Below, piece after piece: positions 8,454-16,353 of a DNA stretch of 60,069 bases. Numbering within the stretch: the first letter of the stretch is position 1; each line of letters starts with the position of its first letter. Source of the DNA: Streptomyces orinoci. GTDB taxonomy: Bacteria > Actinomycetota > Actinomycetes > Streptomycetales > Streptomycetaceae. The notes beneath the pieces were generated by a model. It was not told the origin of the DNA. It worked only from the letters and a program-made list of their open reading frames with translations, and ran no database searches. The DNA is taken from contig NZ_PHNC01000019.1 of NCBI RefSeq assembly GCF_003121295.1, forward strand, positions 1-60,069. The letters run 5' to 3'. A program made the position numbers and the translations under genes.

Positions 8454-9677
8454 TCACGGCTCCCTTCGGGGAATCGGCATCGGGAGGGCGACCAAGGCAC
8501 TGGCTGCGCGTCCGGTGACCTGCGCGAGCTTGTCCTCGGCGCCGGCCAGGCTGACACTGAGCCCTTCAACCTCACCGAGCCGGCCTTCGCGTTCGGCCTC
8601 GGCGATGCGGGCAATGAGATTGTCGCGGATTTCCTCCAACCGGCCGCGCTGGACCGGGTCCGGCTGGAGTAGCGAGCAACGAACACAAGCGCGTTCATGA
8701 ATACAAGGGCTTGAAAAGGCACGAGCGCAGGTGCCGATGGAGACCTTGCGCTTCTCCAAGTGCGCGGGGAAGGCGTCCCATTCCTCCTCGGTGGGGGTCC
8801 GATAACTCATCGCTGGGCCGGGTGGCTCTGCGGCGGGCGATGAAGGCGCGATGGGCCTCGATGGTCTCGGCCGGGTAGATCGCCTTGTAGCCCATCGTCG
8901 TATCAAGTCTCTTAGTCCACAGAGCACTTGAGCGATGTGCGGTGACAGGCCGTTCATGATGGCGTCGGTCACGAAGATCCTGCGGAAGTCGTGCGGGGAG
9001 AGGACGATCGGTTCGCCGGCGCATCGGTCAGGCCCGTGGCGGCCAGCGCGTTGATCAGAAGCTTGCGGAGGGCGGTCGGGGTGAAAGCGCGGTGCTCGGT
9101 GCCGATATCGCGCTGGAACAGCAGCGGCATTGGCGGGTTCCAGACGCGCTCGTGGACGCCGGCTCGGCGTGCCGCTCTGCCCGCCGGGCGTGGTGGGCCA
9201 GCACCTCGGCCACGTCCTGGCGCGGCGCGAGGTAGATCCCGCTCGTGGTCAGATGCGGTGCCCGAGGGCCCACTGCACGTCGGTCAGCGTCGGCGCCGGG
9301 TCGCGCACCACGCGGACGGCGGCGCTGTGACGAAGGTCATGAAGGGTCCAGTCCGCGCCAAAGGCGGCGTTCACCCGCTCGAACATGCGGTGGGCGCCGT
9401 GGTAGGTGCGTTTGTGTGGCTGCGGTTCTACCAGCAGAGCTGCACGGGCTGGTGCCTCGGGGCCGGACGCGGCCAGTGTGGTGGACGCTGCGGCGTCCGT
9501 TTCAGCCGCTGACATCTGCCGAGGCCGGAAACTGCTGCCGTGCTCGGGAGCCCTTCCGCACAACACTGATCAGCTGCCGTCCCGGGGCAACGTCGCACTG
9601 CCGGACGCCAATCAACTCCGAGGCCCGGACAGTGCTGGAGATCCAAATGTCTGCACTGGTCACCGGCTCGTAGTGTG
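8454..9677 (-). pseudogene. degenerate tyrosine site-specific integrase
   Basis: The C-terminal half of a large actinobacterial phage/ICE-type integrase, read from 9677 down to 8454 in several frames. Recognisable pieces in order are: YEPVTSADIWISSTVRASEL; a misoriented segment (9408-9513); HRMFERVNAAFGADWTLHDLRHSAA, with the catalytic H-x-x-R box; the nucleophile region TTSGIYLAPRQD; RDIGTEHRAFTPTALRKLL; DAIMNGLSPHIAQVLCG; TTMGYKAIYPAETIEAHRA; and the Cys-rich tail VSIGTCARAFSSPCIHE. At least four frameshifts, one stop and one inversion separate them. The N-terminal arm- and core-binding regions are missing. It cannot be functional. No att site could be recognised. Confidence 0.9.
9408..9513 (+). 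other. inverted 106-bp segment inside the dead integrase
   Basis: This piece encodes integrase residues on the plus strand (FVWLRFYQQ, then after a 1-base shift ELHGLVPRGRTRPVWW and LRRPFQPLT), while all flanking integrase pieces are on the minus strand. Turning it round joins exactly with the flanks: ...FPASAD + AFVWLRF... on one side and ...QPLT + YHGAHRMF... on the other. This is a clean micro-inversion. Confidence 0.85.
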
Positions 9678-9840
9678 CCGGGAGACGTAACGCCGACTGA
9701 GGTTGCGGCGGCTACGAGTGGCGGCGGGTGCGGTAGGCGGCGGCGAAGCTCTGGGCCGCTGCTGGGCTGGCACTGAGGTGTGGGCGGCCGCCACACTGGG
9801 TGGTGCGGCGGCCGTGGGTGGGATCGGCTCGTGGTTCGAG

Positions 9841-10440
9841 TCAGTCAGCCCGGAGCAGGGCTTGCAGCTCGGTGGTGTCGATGATGTGGGCCCGTGAGGG
9901 GAAGACTCGGTGGAGCAGGACGTTGTGGGCTTCGGTGTCCGGGTCGGCCACGCCGTCGGACAGGACGTAGAGCTGGTAGTCGCGGTCGGCCGCGTCGATG
10001 ACCGTGGACAGGACGGCGCCGCTGGTGCTGACGCCGGAGACGACCAGAGTGGTGATGCCGCGCTCGCGTAGCTGCTGGTCGAGGTCGGTGGTGGACATCC
10101 CGCCGTATCGGATCTTGCGCACGACGATGTCGCCGTCCTGGGGAGCCAGGCGCTCGTGGATGGCGGTGGCAGGGTCCTCATGGTGCATGACGCGGTGTTG
10201 GGCCAGTGGGGCGAAGGACTTGTTGGAGGCTGGGATCGCGTTCCAGTCGGCATCGGTGAAGCCGACGCGTACGTAGGCGATGGTGCCGCCGTTTGCGCGA
10301 ACGTCGGCGATGGCCCCTTCCACACGACCGAGCAGCGCGTTTCGGTCCTCGCCTGCGGGCACAAAGGCCAGGATCGCGGGCTGGCAGTCCATGACGAGAA
10401 GAGCGGTGTGAGTGGGGTCAAGCACGGGGGCAGTGTTCAC
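9841..10440 (-). CDS. isochorismatase-like hydrolase lacking the nucleophilic Cys
   Basis: 199 residues with the isochorismatase/cysteine hydrolase fold. The first catalytic Asp lies in ALLVMDCQPAIL and the Lys region follows as VVRKIRYGGMSTTDL. The loop that carries the nucleophile in amidases (T-x-x-C-V) reads TTLVVSGVSTSGAVLSTV, so Cys is replaced by Ala. True isochorismate hydrolases also lack this Cys, so activity on an isochorismate-type vinyl ether is more likely than amidase activity. The substrate is unknown. The GTG start at 10440 is set by AAGGAG seven bases upstream. It ends in the same direction as, and 90 bases downstream of, the MFS exporter gene, so the two probably share a transcript. 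Confidence 0.85.
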   Translation of the reverse strand: MNTAPVLDPTHTALLVMDCQPAILAFVPAGEDRNALLGRVEGAIADVRANGGTIAYVRVGFTDADWNAIPASNKSFAPLAQHRVMHHEDPATAIHERLAPQDGDIVVRKIRYGGMSTTDLDQQLRERGITTLVVSGVSTSGAVLSTVIDAADRDYQLYVLSDGVADPDTEAHNVLLHRVFPSRAHIIDTTELQALLRAD

Positions 10441-10530
10441 GCGAGTTCTCCTTAAACGGTGGTGTGCCAGGTCGGCGCGGAGACGCACCGGCGGACCGGC
10501 TGCGGCCTGCGGGTGGCAAGTTGTGGTGCC

Positions 10531-11775
10531 TCATGAGTGGCTGCGGGACAGTTCCGGCTTGTGCTGCGGCGTCTGGTCCTGTCGGGGAAGCAGGAGCGGT
10601 GTGGTCAGGATGAGCAGTCCCGCGACCGTGAGAGCGGTACGTGGGCTGGTGACGTCGGCGAGCAGCCCGGCGAGTGCGGTGAGGACGGCGATGGAGGCCT
10701 GCTGGCCGATCGACCAGGCCGACAGGGAGCGGGCGACGAGATGCTTGGGGGTGTGTTCGAGCCGGTAGGTGGCGAGCACCGGGCTGTACAGGCTCATGTT
10801 GATGATGATGGCCAGCTCGACGGCCATCACGGTGACGAGACCGACGACGCCGGGACGGACAAAGGCCAGGCCGATCAGCCAGATGGCGCGCAGGGTGCCG
10901 ACGGTCCGGAAGACCCAGTGCCGGCCGAAGCGTGCCACGACACGGCGGGCCAGCCGGGAGCCGATGAGTCCGCCGAGGCAGGGGGCGGCGAAGGCAAGGG
11001 CGTACTGCCAGGGCGGGAACCCGAGCCGGCGAAGCAGGAGCACGGCCAGCAGCGGCTCGGTGGCCATGATCAGACCGCCGACGAGCATTTGGTTGAGGTA
11101 GAGCGCCCGCAGACCGGGGTGCCCCATGAGGTGTCGCCAGCCATCGAGCAGTGCGCCCGCCCGGACCGGGCTCTTGTCGGTCGTTCGCGGTGCTTCGTCC
11201 TGGCCGCGGATCGCGGTGATGCCCAACGCGGAGAGCAGGTAGCTGAGTGCGTCGGCCACCACGGTGGTCACCGGCCCGAACAGGCCGATCGCCGCTCCGC
11301 CCAGCGGTGGCCCCACCGCGATGGAGCTCCAGTTCGTGGACTCGAACCGCGCGTTGGCGACGAGCAGGTCATCCGGTCGGACGAGGGCCTTGAGGTAGGC
11401 GCCGCTGGCCGCGTTGAAGGCGATCTTGGCTGCGGCGACCACGGCCGAGACCACGAGCAGTTGGACGAAACCGAGCCATCCGAAGGCGTAGGCGACGGGA
11501 ATCGTCGCCATGGCCGCGAACCGGGCCAGGTCCATCGTGATCATGACCGGGCGTTTGCGCCGGGACTCCACCCACGGTGCGAGCGGCACCGCGATCAGCG
11601 CACCCACCGCAGGCCCCACCGCCGACAGCGCAGACACCTCAGCCGGTCCGGAATGCAGCACCAGCACGGCGATCAGCGGCAACGCCCCGAACCCCAGACC
11701 GGACCCATATGCGCTCACCGCATATGACGCCCACAGCCAGCCGAACTGCCGGCCCAACCGTCTCCTGCCCACCAT
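10531..11775 (-). CDS. MFS transporter (MFS_3/enterobactin-exporter-like)
   Basis: 414 residues with about 12 hydrophobic segments. The N-terminal half has the loop APWVESRRKRPVM, which is the MFS A-like motif between TM2 and TM3. Mid-protein FESTNWSSIAVGPPLGG and the loop RLARRVVARFGRHWVF are typical of the MFS_3 group related to small-molecule exporters (EntS, macrolide efflux). Start ATG 11775 has GGGGAG ten bases upstream; an in-frame TTG at 11811 is less likely. It is divergent from a LysR gene, across 140 bases containing a strong inverted repeat, which suggests that the LysR protein controls this exporter and the hydrolase behind it. The exported compound is unknown. Confidence 0.9.
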   Translation of the reverse strand: MVGRRRLGRQFGWLWASYAVSAYGSGLGFGALPLIAVLVLHSGPAEVSALSAVGPAVGALIAVPLAPWVESRRKRPVMITMDLARFAAMATIPVAYAFGWLGFVQLLVVSAVVAAAKIAFNAASGAYLKALVRPDDLLVANARFESTNWSSIAVGPPLGGAAIGLFGPVTTVVADALSYLLSALGITAIRGQDEAPRTTDKSPVRAGALLDGWRHLMGHPGLRALYLNQMLVGGLIMATEPLLAVLLLRRLGFPPWQYALAFAAPCLGGLIGSRLARRVVARFGRHWVFRTVGTLRAIWLIGLAFVRPGVVGLVTVMAVELAIIINMSLYSPVLATYRLEHTPKHLVARSLSAWSIGQQASIAVLTALAGLLADVTSPRTALTVAGLLILTTPLLLPRQDQTPQHKPELSRSHS

Positions 11776-11859
11776 GCTCAGCGCACTCCCCTTGAGGTCC
11801 CACCCGAACAAACCGACGTTGACCGATGAGAGATAAGCGGGTGGGACAACAGCAGGTCA

Positions 11860-11898
11860 AACAACTGACCCGCCAGCAATCCACAACAGTCAGTTGTT
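11860..11898. promoter_or_regulatory. inverted repeat operator between MFS and LysR genes
   Basis: Two perfect 10-base arms, AACAACTGAC (11860-11869) and GTCAGTTGTT (11889-11898), are separated by 19 bases. They lie between the divergent exporter and LysR genes, 18 bases before the LysR start. A related half site (gacaacagc) precedes the left arm. This is the expected place for autoregulated LysR binding. Confidence 0.65.
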
Positions 11899-11915
11899 CA
11901 CTAAGGTGGGTCGGC

Positions 11916-12851
11916 GTGGATCTCGAAGCAGTACGCACCTTCGTCGCCGTCGCGGAAGCGGGCCAGTTCCAGAAGGCCGCCGCCGACCTTTCGATCACCC
12001 AGCAGGCCGTCTCCAAACGCATCGCCACGCTGGAGCGCACCCTCGGCGTGCGGTTGTTCACCCGTGCCGCACGCGGCGCTGAGCTCACCATCGATGGGCA
12101 GGCGTTCCTGCCCCACGCACGCGAGCTGCTGCGCGTCGCCGAGCGCGCGGGCGCATCCGTGCGCCCCGGCCGCCGTCCGCTGCGCGTCGATGTGCTCTCC
12201 TCGCGCAGCGCGCAGTCGGGCCTGATGCGCGGCTTCCACCGGGCACACCCCGAGATCGACCTGGACGTGATGACGCTGTTCGACATCGAGACGGCCATCA
12301 CTGCCATCCGCTCCGGTGCGATCGACGCGTCCTTCCGCGCCGTCGCCGCGCCCGGCCGACCCCTTCCCGAGGACATCGCCTCCGTCCGGGTGCTCGACGA
12401 GCCGCTCCAACTCCTCACCGGCCCCGCCCACGCACTGGCAGGCGCCCAGTCGGTGACTCTCGCCCAACTCGTCGGACACCGGATCTGGATGCCCGGCATC
12501 GCCCCCGGCACCGAGTGGGCCGCCTACTACGACGACCTTGTCGCCGAGTTCGGCCTCACCATCGAGGCCACCGGCCCCAACTTCGGCTCCGATGCTCTCC
12601 TCGACACCATCGCCGACACACCGGCCCTGGCCACCTTCATCGGCGAGCCCACCCGCCTCATCTGGCCCGCCGACCACGGCCTGCGCCGCATCCCGGTGAC
12701 CGACCCGACGCCCGTCTACCCGCACTCGCTCCTCTGGCACCGCGACAACCCCCACCCAGCGCTGGCCACCCTCCGCACCTACCTCGCCGCCACGACGGCC
12801 GGCCACGACGCCGCCGGGACCTGGACACCGGGCTGGGTGATTCCGCGCTGA
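11916..12851 (+). CDS. LysR family transcriptional regulator
   Basis: 311 residues. The N-terminal winged HTH is intact: [24 protein letters not shown], then [19 protein letters not shown] and [12 protein letters not shown]. The effector-binding domain follows from about residue 90, with periplasmic-binding-like strands and a final RTYLA helix. The start is GTG 11916: it begins directly with the conserved HTH helix, whereas the upstream ATG (11826) would run through the operator. It probably regulates the divergent MFS/hydrolase pair. The inducer is unknown. Confidence 0.9.
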   Translation: MDLEAVRTFVAVAEAGQFQKAAADLSITQQAVSKRIATLERTLGVRLFTRAARGAELTIDGQAFLPHARELLRVAERAGASVRPGRRPLRVDVLSSRSAQSGLMRGFHRAHPEIDLDVMTLFDIETAITAIRSGAIDASFRAVAAPGRPLPEDIASVRVLDEPLQLLTGPAHALAGAQSVTLAQLVGHRIWMPGIAPGTEWAAYYDDLVAEFGLTIEATGPNFGSDALLDTIADTPALATFIGEPTRLIWPADHGLRRIPVTDPTPVYPHSLLWHRDNPHPALATLRTYLAATTAGHDAAGTWTPGWVIPR

Positions 12852-12896
12852 ACGCCCGCCCCTGCGGGGCAGCCCTGCCTTGCCCGGCGCAGGCGG

Positions 12897-13010
12897 TCAA
12901 CGGCGGGCGTCGCCGGGGCGAGCAGGCTGGTCAGCTCGGAGATCGCCCCGGGGGACGGCTTGAAGTAACGGCGGACGTTCTCCGGCTTCTTGGATTCCGG
13001 GCAGGCGATC
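12897..13010 (-). pseudogene. C-terminal remnant, probably of a site-specific recombinase
   Basis: The minus-strand frame here reads [20 protein letters not shown] followed by [12 protein letters not shown]. It resembles the tail of actinobacterial integrase/recombinase proteins, where the catalytic Tyr sits in an R-Y-x-K-P stretch. No upstream coding sequence continues it. The assignment rests on about 36 residues and is tentative. Confidence 0.35.
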
Positions 13011-13103
13011 CGCTATTGACGGTGGGCGCCCACTTGTTGCGACACGCTTGCGCCTCTCGTTGTGCGGGCCGGCGTCGCATGACATCGGACAAAGGCCAAG
13101 AGG

Positions 13104-13508
13104 ATGACCACGCAGAACCACCACGTTGACCACGAACTCGTCCAAGCCGCGGCTCATATCGCCCGGACCCGCTGCCGGGGCGACAACCACACCATGGCGG
13201 CCGCGGCCCGGGCTCGGGACGGGCGGATTGTCACCGCGGTGAACGCCTACCACTTCACGGGAGGACCCTGCGCGGAACTGGTGCTCATCGGCGCCGCAGC
13301 CGCCCAGGGTGTTTATGAGCTGCGTACCATCGTCGCCGTGGGCGACCGGGAACGAGGCGTGGTTCCCCCATGCGGCCGGTGCCGTCAGGTTCTGCTCGAC
13401 TACTTCCCCGCCCTCAAGGTCATTGTTGGCGCAGCCGGTCACCTCCGGACCGTTCCGATCACCGACTTGCTGCCGGAAACGTATGTCTGGGCCGACCATC
13501 AGCTCTAG
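13104..13508 (+). CDS. cytidine/blasticidin-S deaminase-like protein
   Basis: 134 residues, cytidine deaminase fold. Zinc ligands and proton shuttle are present: Cys56-Ala-Glu58 in GGPCAELVLIGAAAAQG, and Cys90-x-x-Cys93 in PPCGRCRQVLLDYFP. Use of Cys rather than His as the first ligand and the short length fit tetrameric cytidine or blasticidin-S deaminases. The likely reaction is hydrolytic deamination of a cytosine nucleoside; a role in nucleoside-antibiotic resistance is possible but not shown. The ATG follows AAGAGG. It is convergent with the radical SAM operon, with stops 9 bases apart. Confidence 0.85.
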   Translation: MTTQNHHVDHELVQAAAHIARTRCRGDNHTMAAAARARDGRIVTAVNAYHFTGGPCAELVLIGAAAAQGVYELRTIVAVGDRERGVVPPCGRCRQVLLDYFPALKVIVGAAGHLRTVPITDLLPETYVWADHQL

Positions 13509-13517
13509 CTGTGCAGT

Positions 13518-14291
13518 TCATTTACGGGGCCCCGCAGAGCCGGCAGGCGGGTCCTGAGCCCCGCTCAAGGACGCGAGATAACCCCGCAGAGTCCGCCTGG
13601 TGCGCTCCGAGCTCCAGATCCGCAGAACCCGGGGGTCGTCCATGGGGCGGGCGGTGGCGATGCGCCGGGCGGCCGGTTGGTGGAGCTGGTGCTTGGCGAG
13701 GGCATAGGTGCCGGCCGGGGTGGCGCATAGCCCTTTCGCCCGGCGCAGGGCCGTGGTGAGCAATCGGTCGGGCTCAATGAGCTGGTGGATCAAGCGGATT
13801 GGGAGGGCCTGCTCGGGAGACAAGCGGCCTGCCTCCAGCACCAGTACATCCAGCGCCGGGCCGACCGCATGGCGCATGATTTCCAGGGCCACCGTCGGGA
13901 AGGGCACCCCCGCGGCGAGTTCGGTCAGCCCGATGGTGCCGGCCGACATCAGCCGGATATCGCAGGCGGCCGCCAGCACACATCCACCCGCCAGCGCATG
14001 GCCGTTCACCGCGGCGACCACCGGTTTGGGATGCTCGAACAAGGTGAGCAGCGCAAGACTCAGCGCCGGCAGGAACCGCTCGGCATAGCGTGGCCCGCCA
14101 TCGGCTATTCGCTTGAGGTCCACGCCTGCCGAGAAGCACCGGCCGCTGCCGGTCAATACGACGGCACGGGCGTCGGCGACGGCGGCCAGAGTCTCGGGAA
14201 TGGCGGTGAGCAGTTCCAGATCCAGTGCGTTCACCGGTCCATGGCTCAGCGTGAGGACGGCGATGCCGTCATGGTCCGCTGTCTCGATCAC
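13518..14291 (-). CDS. enoyl-CoA hydratase/isomerase (crotonase) family protein
   Basis: 257 residues; the last gene of the radical SAM/FAAL operon. The oxyanion-hole segments are FSAGVDLKRIADGG and VNGHALAGGCVLAAACDIRL. The loop that normally carries catalytic Glu in a G-A-G-G-T context reads ELAAGVPFPTVALEIMRHAVG, so the classic hydratase glutamates are not both evident. The C-terminal helix bundle is present. An unusual hydration, dehydration, isomerisation or thioester-hydrolysis reaction on an acyl-ACP or CoA is possible. Start GTG 14291 begins the conserved first strand (VIETADHDGIAVLTL). Its start lies 13 bases beyond the thioesterase stop, so it is co-transcribed. Confidence 0.85.
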   Translation of the reverse strand: MIETADHDGIAVLTLSHGPVNALDLELLTAIPETLAAVADARAVVLTGSGRCFSAGVDLKRIADGGPRYAERFLPALSLALLTLFEHPKPVVAAVNGHALAGGCVLAAACDIRLMSAGTIGLTELAAGVPFPTVALEIMRHAVGPALDVLVLEAGRLSPEQALPIRLIHQLIEPDRLLTTALRRAKGLCATPAGTYALAKHQLHQPAARRIATARPMDDPRVLRIWSSERTRRTLRGYLASLSGAQDPPAGSAGPRK

Positions 14292-14304
14292 CCGGCGGCC
14301 CCCG

Positions 14305-14748
14305 TCAGTCCTCGTAGCCGTCGAGATCGGTGAGCAGTATCTTCGACACCACATAGGTGCCTTGCCCCGCCGCCACCAATTTGCCGCTCTCCGTGTACAC
14401 ATCGCTGCGTGCGACATAAAGGGTCTTCCCGGCGGTCACCACCTCGCCGGTGGCGTAGATCCCTTCCTTGCGCACCGGCCGGATCAGATTGATGTGGTAG
14501 TCCACCGTCAGCACACTGTAGGTCTCCTCCATGGAGTTGGCCGCCATAAATCCGGCGGTGTCCCCGACCTCGAAGAGCATGGCGGCGTGCAGGAAGTCCG
14601 AGTTCTGGGTGAGATCGGCGGGGAAGGGAATGGCCACCCGTGCCATGCCCGCCTTCTCGATCGTGATCGTCTTATTGAGGAAGCGGGAGATCTTGCAGTT
14701 CATACAGCAGCGGGTGAGCTTCTCGAAGTGCGACGATGCAGAGCCCAA
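14305..14748 (-). CDS. PaaI-type hotdog thioesterase
   Basis: 147 residues, single hotdog domain. The hotdog helix is LHAAMLFEVGDTAGFMAANS, with the Asp of the catalytic 'G/D' position. The strands follow as SVLTVDYHINLIRPV, then YATGEVVTAGKTLYVAR and SDVYTESGKLVAAGQGTYVV. The family hydrolyses acyl-CoA or acyl-ACP thioesters, so it is a good candidate for product release in this operon. A TTG start at 14748 is fixed by AAGGAG seven bases upstream (14756-14761). The N-terminal 30 residues carry a CCMNCK cluster, which is uncommon. The stop is 13 bases before the crotonase start. Confidence 0.85.
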   Translation of the reverse strand: MGSASSHFEKLTRCCMNCKISRFLNKTITIEKAGMARVAIPFPADLTQNSDFLHAAMLFEVGDTAGFMAANSMEETYSVLTVDYHINLIRPVRKEGIYATGEVVTAGKTLYVARSDVYTESGKLVAAGQGTYVVSKILLTDLDGYED

Positions 14749-14779
14749 GGCAGTGCTCCTTCCGGACGCGGTGGCATGG

Positions 14780-16051
14780 CTATGCGCGCGACACGATCAG
14801 GCTGGCATTGATCCCGCCGAAACCAAAGGCATTGATCAGGCAACGCCGCACCTCGGCCGCCTGGGCTTCGCGGGCGATATCGATGTCGGTGAAGGACGGA
14901 TCGGTCTTTTCGAGCTTGGAGGTGGGAGGCACAGTCTGATGGCGCAACGCCATAAGCGCGCAGGCCAGATTCATCGGGCCGTTCGCGGCAAACGCATATC
15001 CCGTATGTCCCTTGACCGAGGTGACGATCGGCCGCCGGCGGGCAGTTGCCGTCACGGCCTGCAATGCCTCAAGCTCGGCGGCATCGCCCTGCACCATACC
15101 GGAGCCCTGTGCGAAGACGCAGTCGATCGCCTCCGGTTCCAGCCCGGCGTCGGCGAGCGCGCTGGTCATACAACGGGCGGCATAACGCGGCGAGATGGCG
15201 GCGAGGTTGTCGCAACCACTGTTGGTGGCATAGCCGGAGAGCTCGCCATGAATCACCGCGCCGCGTGCCTCGGCATGGGCACGGTCCTCCAGTACAAAGA
15301 CGGCGGCCGCCTCACCCACGATCAGACCGTCCCGCTCGCGGTCGAAAGGGCGGGGGGTGAGCGCCGGGTCCTCGCACCGGCTGAGCACCCTCATCGCTTC
15401 AAAACCGGAATAGGTAATGGGAGTGGTCACCGCCTCCGCCCCGCCGGCAACTGCCCAGGCACAGGAGCCCGATTGGATGGCACGCACCGCCTGGCCCAGC
15501 GCCTGGCAGCCACTGGCGCAGGCACCCGCGATGGTCGTCTGCTCCCCTTCGATCCCATGGCGCAGCGCGATGGTGCTTGCCGCCATATTGGGGATCAGCG
15601 AAGGGATCAGAAACGGGCTGGTCTTCCGGACTCCCCGCTGCTCCTGTCTGAGCACACCGGCCTCGATACTGGGCAGCCCGCCCATGGCCACACCGAGGAA
15701 TACGGCCCCGCGGAGCGGGTAACCGGGCGGGGTTTGCCGGGGGTTGAGGTCATGGTGCCCGGCGGCGGACAGGCCGCTGCTGCCCAGGGCCTGGTCCGCG
15801 GCGAACAGCGCATAGCGCACAAAAGCGCTCATTCGCTTGATCTCGAACTGGAACGGGCCCGGGGCGAAAGTCACCCTGGCATCGTCGATCTGGCCGGCAT
15901 ACCGGCAGTGGAAACGGCCGGGATCGAAGCGAGTCAGGGGAGTGATGCCCGAGCGGCCGGTGAGCAGACCTTCCCAGAGCTCATCGACCGTTGAGCCAAG
16001 CGGGCAGACCACCCCCATGCCGGTGACCACTACGCTGCGCCGCGGCACCAA
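14780..16051 (-). CDS. beta-ketoacyl synthase lacking both catalytic His
   Basis: 423 residues with the thiolase-type KAS I/II (FabF) fold. The nucleophile is kept: Cys178 in TIAGACASGCQALG. The two histidines needed to decarboxylate malonyl-ACP are gone: the HGTGT box reads FAQGSGMVQGD (Gln315, codon 15107-15109) and the S-x-x-x-x-G-H box reads SVKGHTGYAFAANG (Tyr352, codon 14996-14998). Spacing Cys-Gln 137 and Gln-Tyr 37 agrees with FabF, so the alignment is secure. Similar loss is known in non-elongating KS domains that only transfer acyl groups. The start is TTG 16051 or GTG 16048; neither has a strong ribosome site. It lies 9 bases after the ACP stop, so it is coupled to the ACP gene. 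Confidence 0.9.
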   Translation of the reverse strand: MVPRRSVVVTGMGVVCPLGSTVDELWEGLLTGRSGITPLTRFDPGRFHCRYAGQIDDARVTFAPGPFQFEIKRMSAFVRYALFAADQALGSSGLSAAGHHDLNPRQTPPGYPLRGAVFLGVAMGGLPSIEAGVLRQEQRGVRKTSPFLIPSLIPNMAASTIALRHGIEGEQTTIAGACASGCQALGQAVRAIQSGSCAWAVAGGAEAVTTPITYSGFEAMRVLSRCEDPALTPRPFDRERDGLIVGEAAAVFVLEDRAHAEARGAVIHGELSGYATNSGCDNLAAISPRYAARCMTSALADAGLEPEAIDCVFAQGSGMVQGDAAELEALQAVTATARRRPIVTSVKGHTGYAFAANGPMNLACALMALRHQTVPPTSKLEKTDPSFTDIDIAREAQAAEVRRCLINAFGFGGINASLIVSRA

Positions 16052-16060
16052 TGGCTCGAG

Positions 16061-16333
16061 TCAGGCCGGCTGCTGCTGTGCGTTCCGCAGGTCCCGTACA
16101 TAGTGCACCAGGTCCCGCATGCTCTCCAGCCTTCCTACCACGGAGTCGTCGAACTCCAGGTTGAAGCAGTCCTCCAGATAGAGAAGCAGCTCCACCAGCT
16201 TGAGCGAGCTCATTCCCTCGATGGAGGTGGCCAGATGAGAGTCGGGAGTGAGATAGGAGACATCGGATTCCACGAACTCGCCGATGTGCCTGACTATTTC
16301 GTCGAACAGCTCCTGGTCCTGCTGCTCCGGCAT
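16061..16333 (-). CDS. acyl carrier protein with GMSSL motif
   Basis: 90 residues, acidic, four-helix ACP. The phosphopantetheine site is EGMSSLKLVELLLYLED: Ser43 stands where the 4'-phosphopantetheine attaches, but the usual Asp before it is Ser. Length, charge and the C-terminal EFDDSVVGRLESMRDLVHYV helix are typical. ATG 16333 is chosen because GAGGT lies seven bases upstream; the longer frame begins inside the end of the AMP-ligase gene. Placed 20 bases behind the fatty acyl-AMP ligase, it is the probable acceptor of the activated fatty acid and the carrier for the radical SAM enzymes (inference). Confidence 0.9.
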   Translation of the reverse strand: MPEQQDQELFDEIVRHIGEFVESDVSYLTPDSHLATSIEGMSSLKLVELLLYLEDCFNLEFDDSVVGRLESMRDLVHYVRDLRNAQQQPA

Positions 16334-16353
16334 TGGATGCACCTCTCGGTCGG

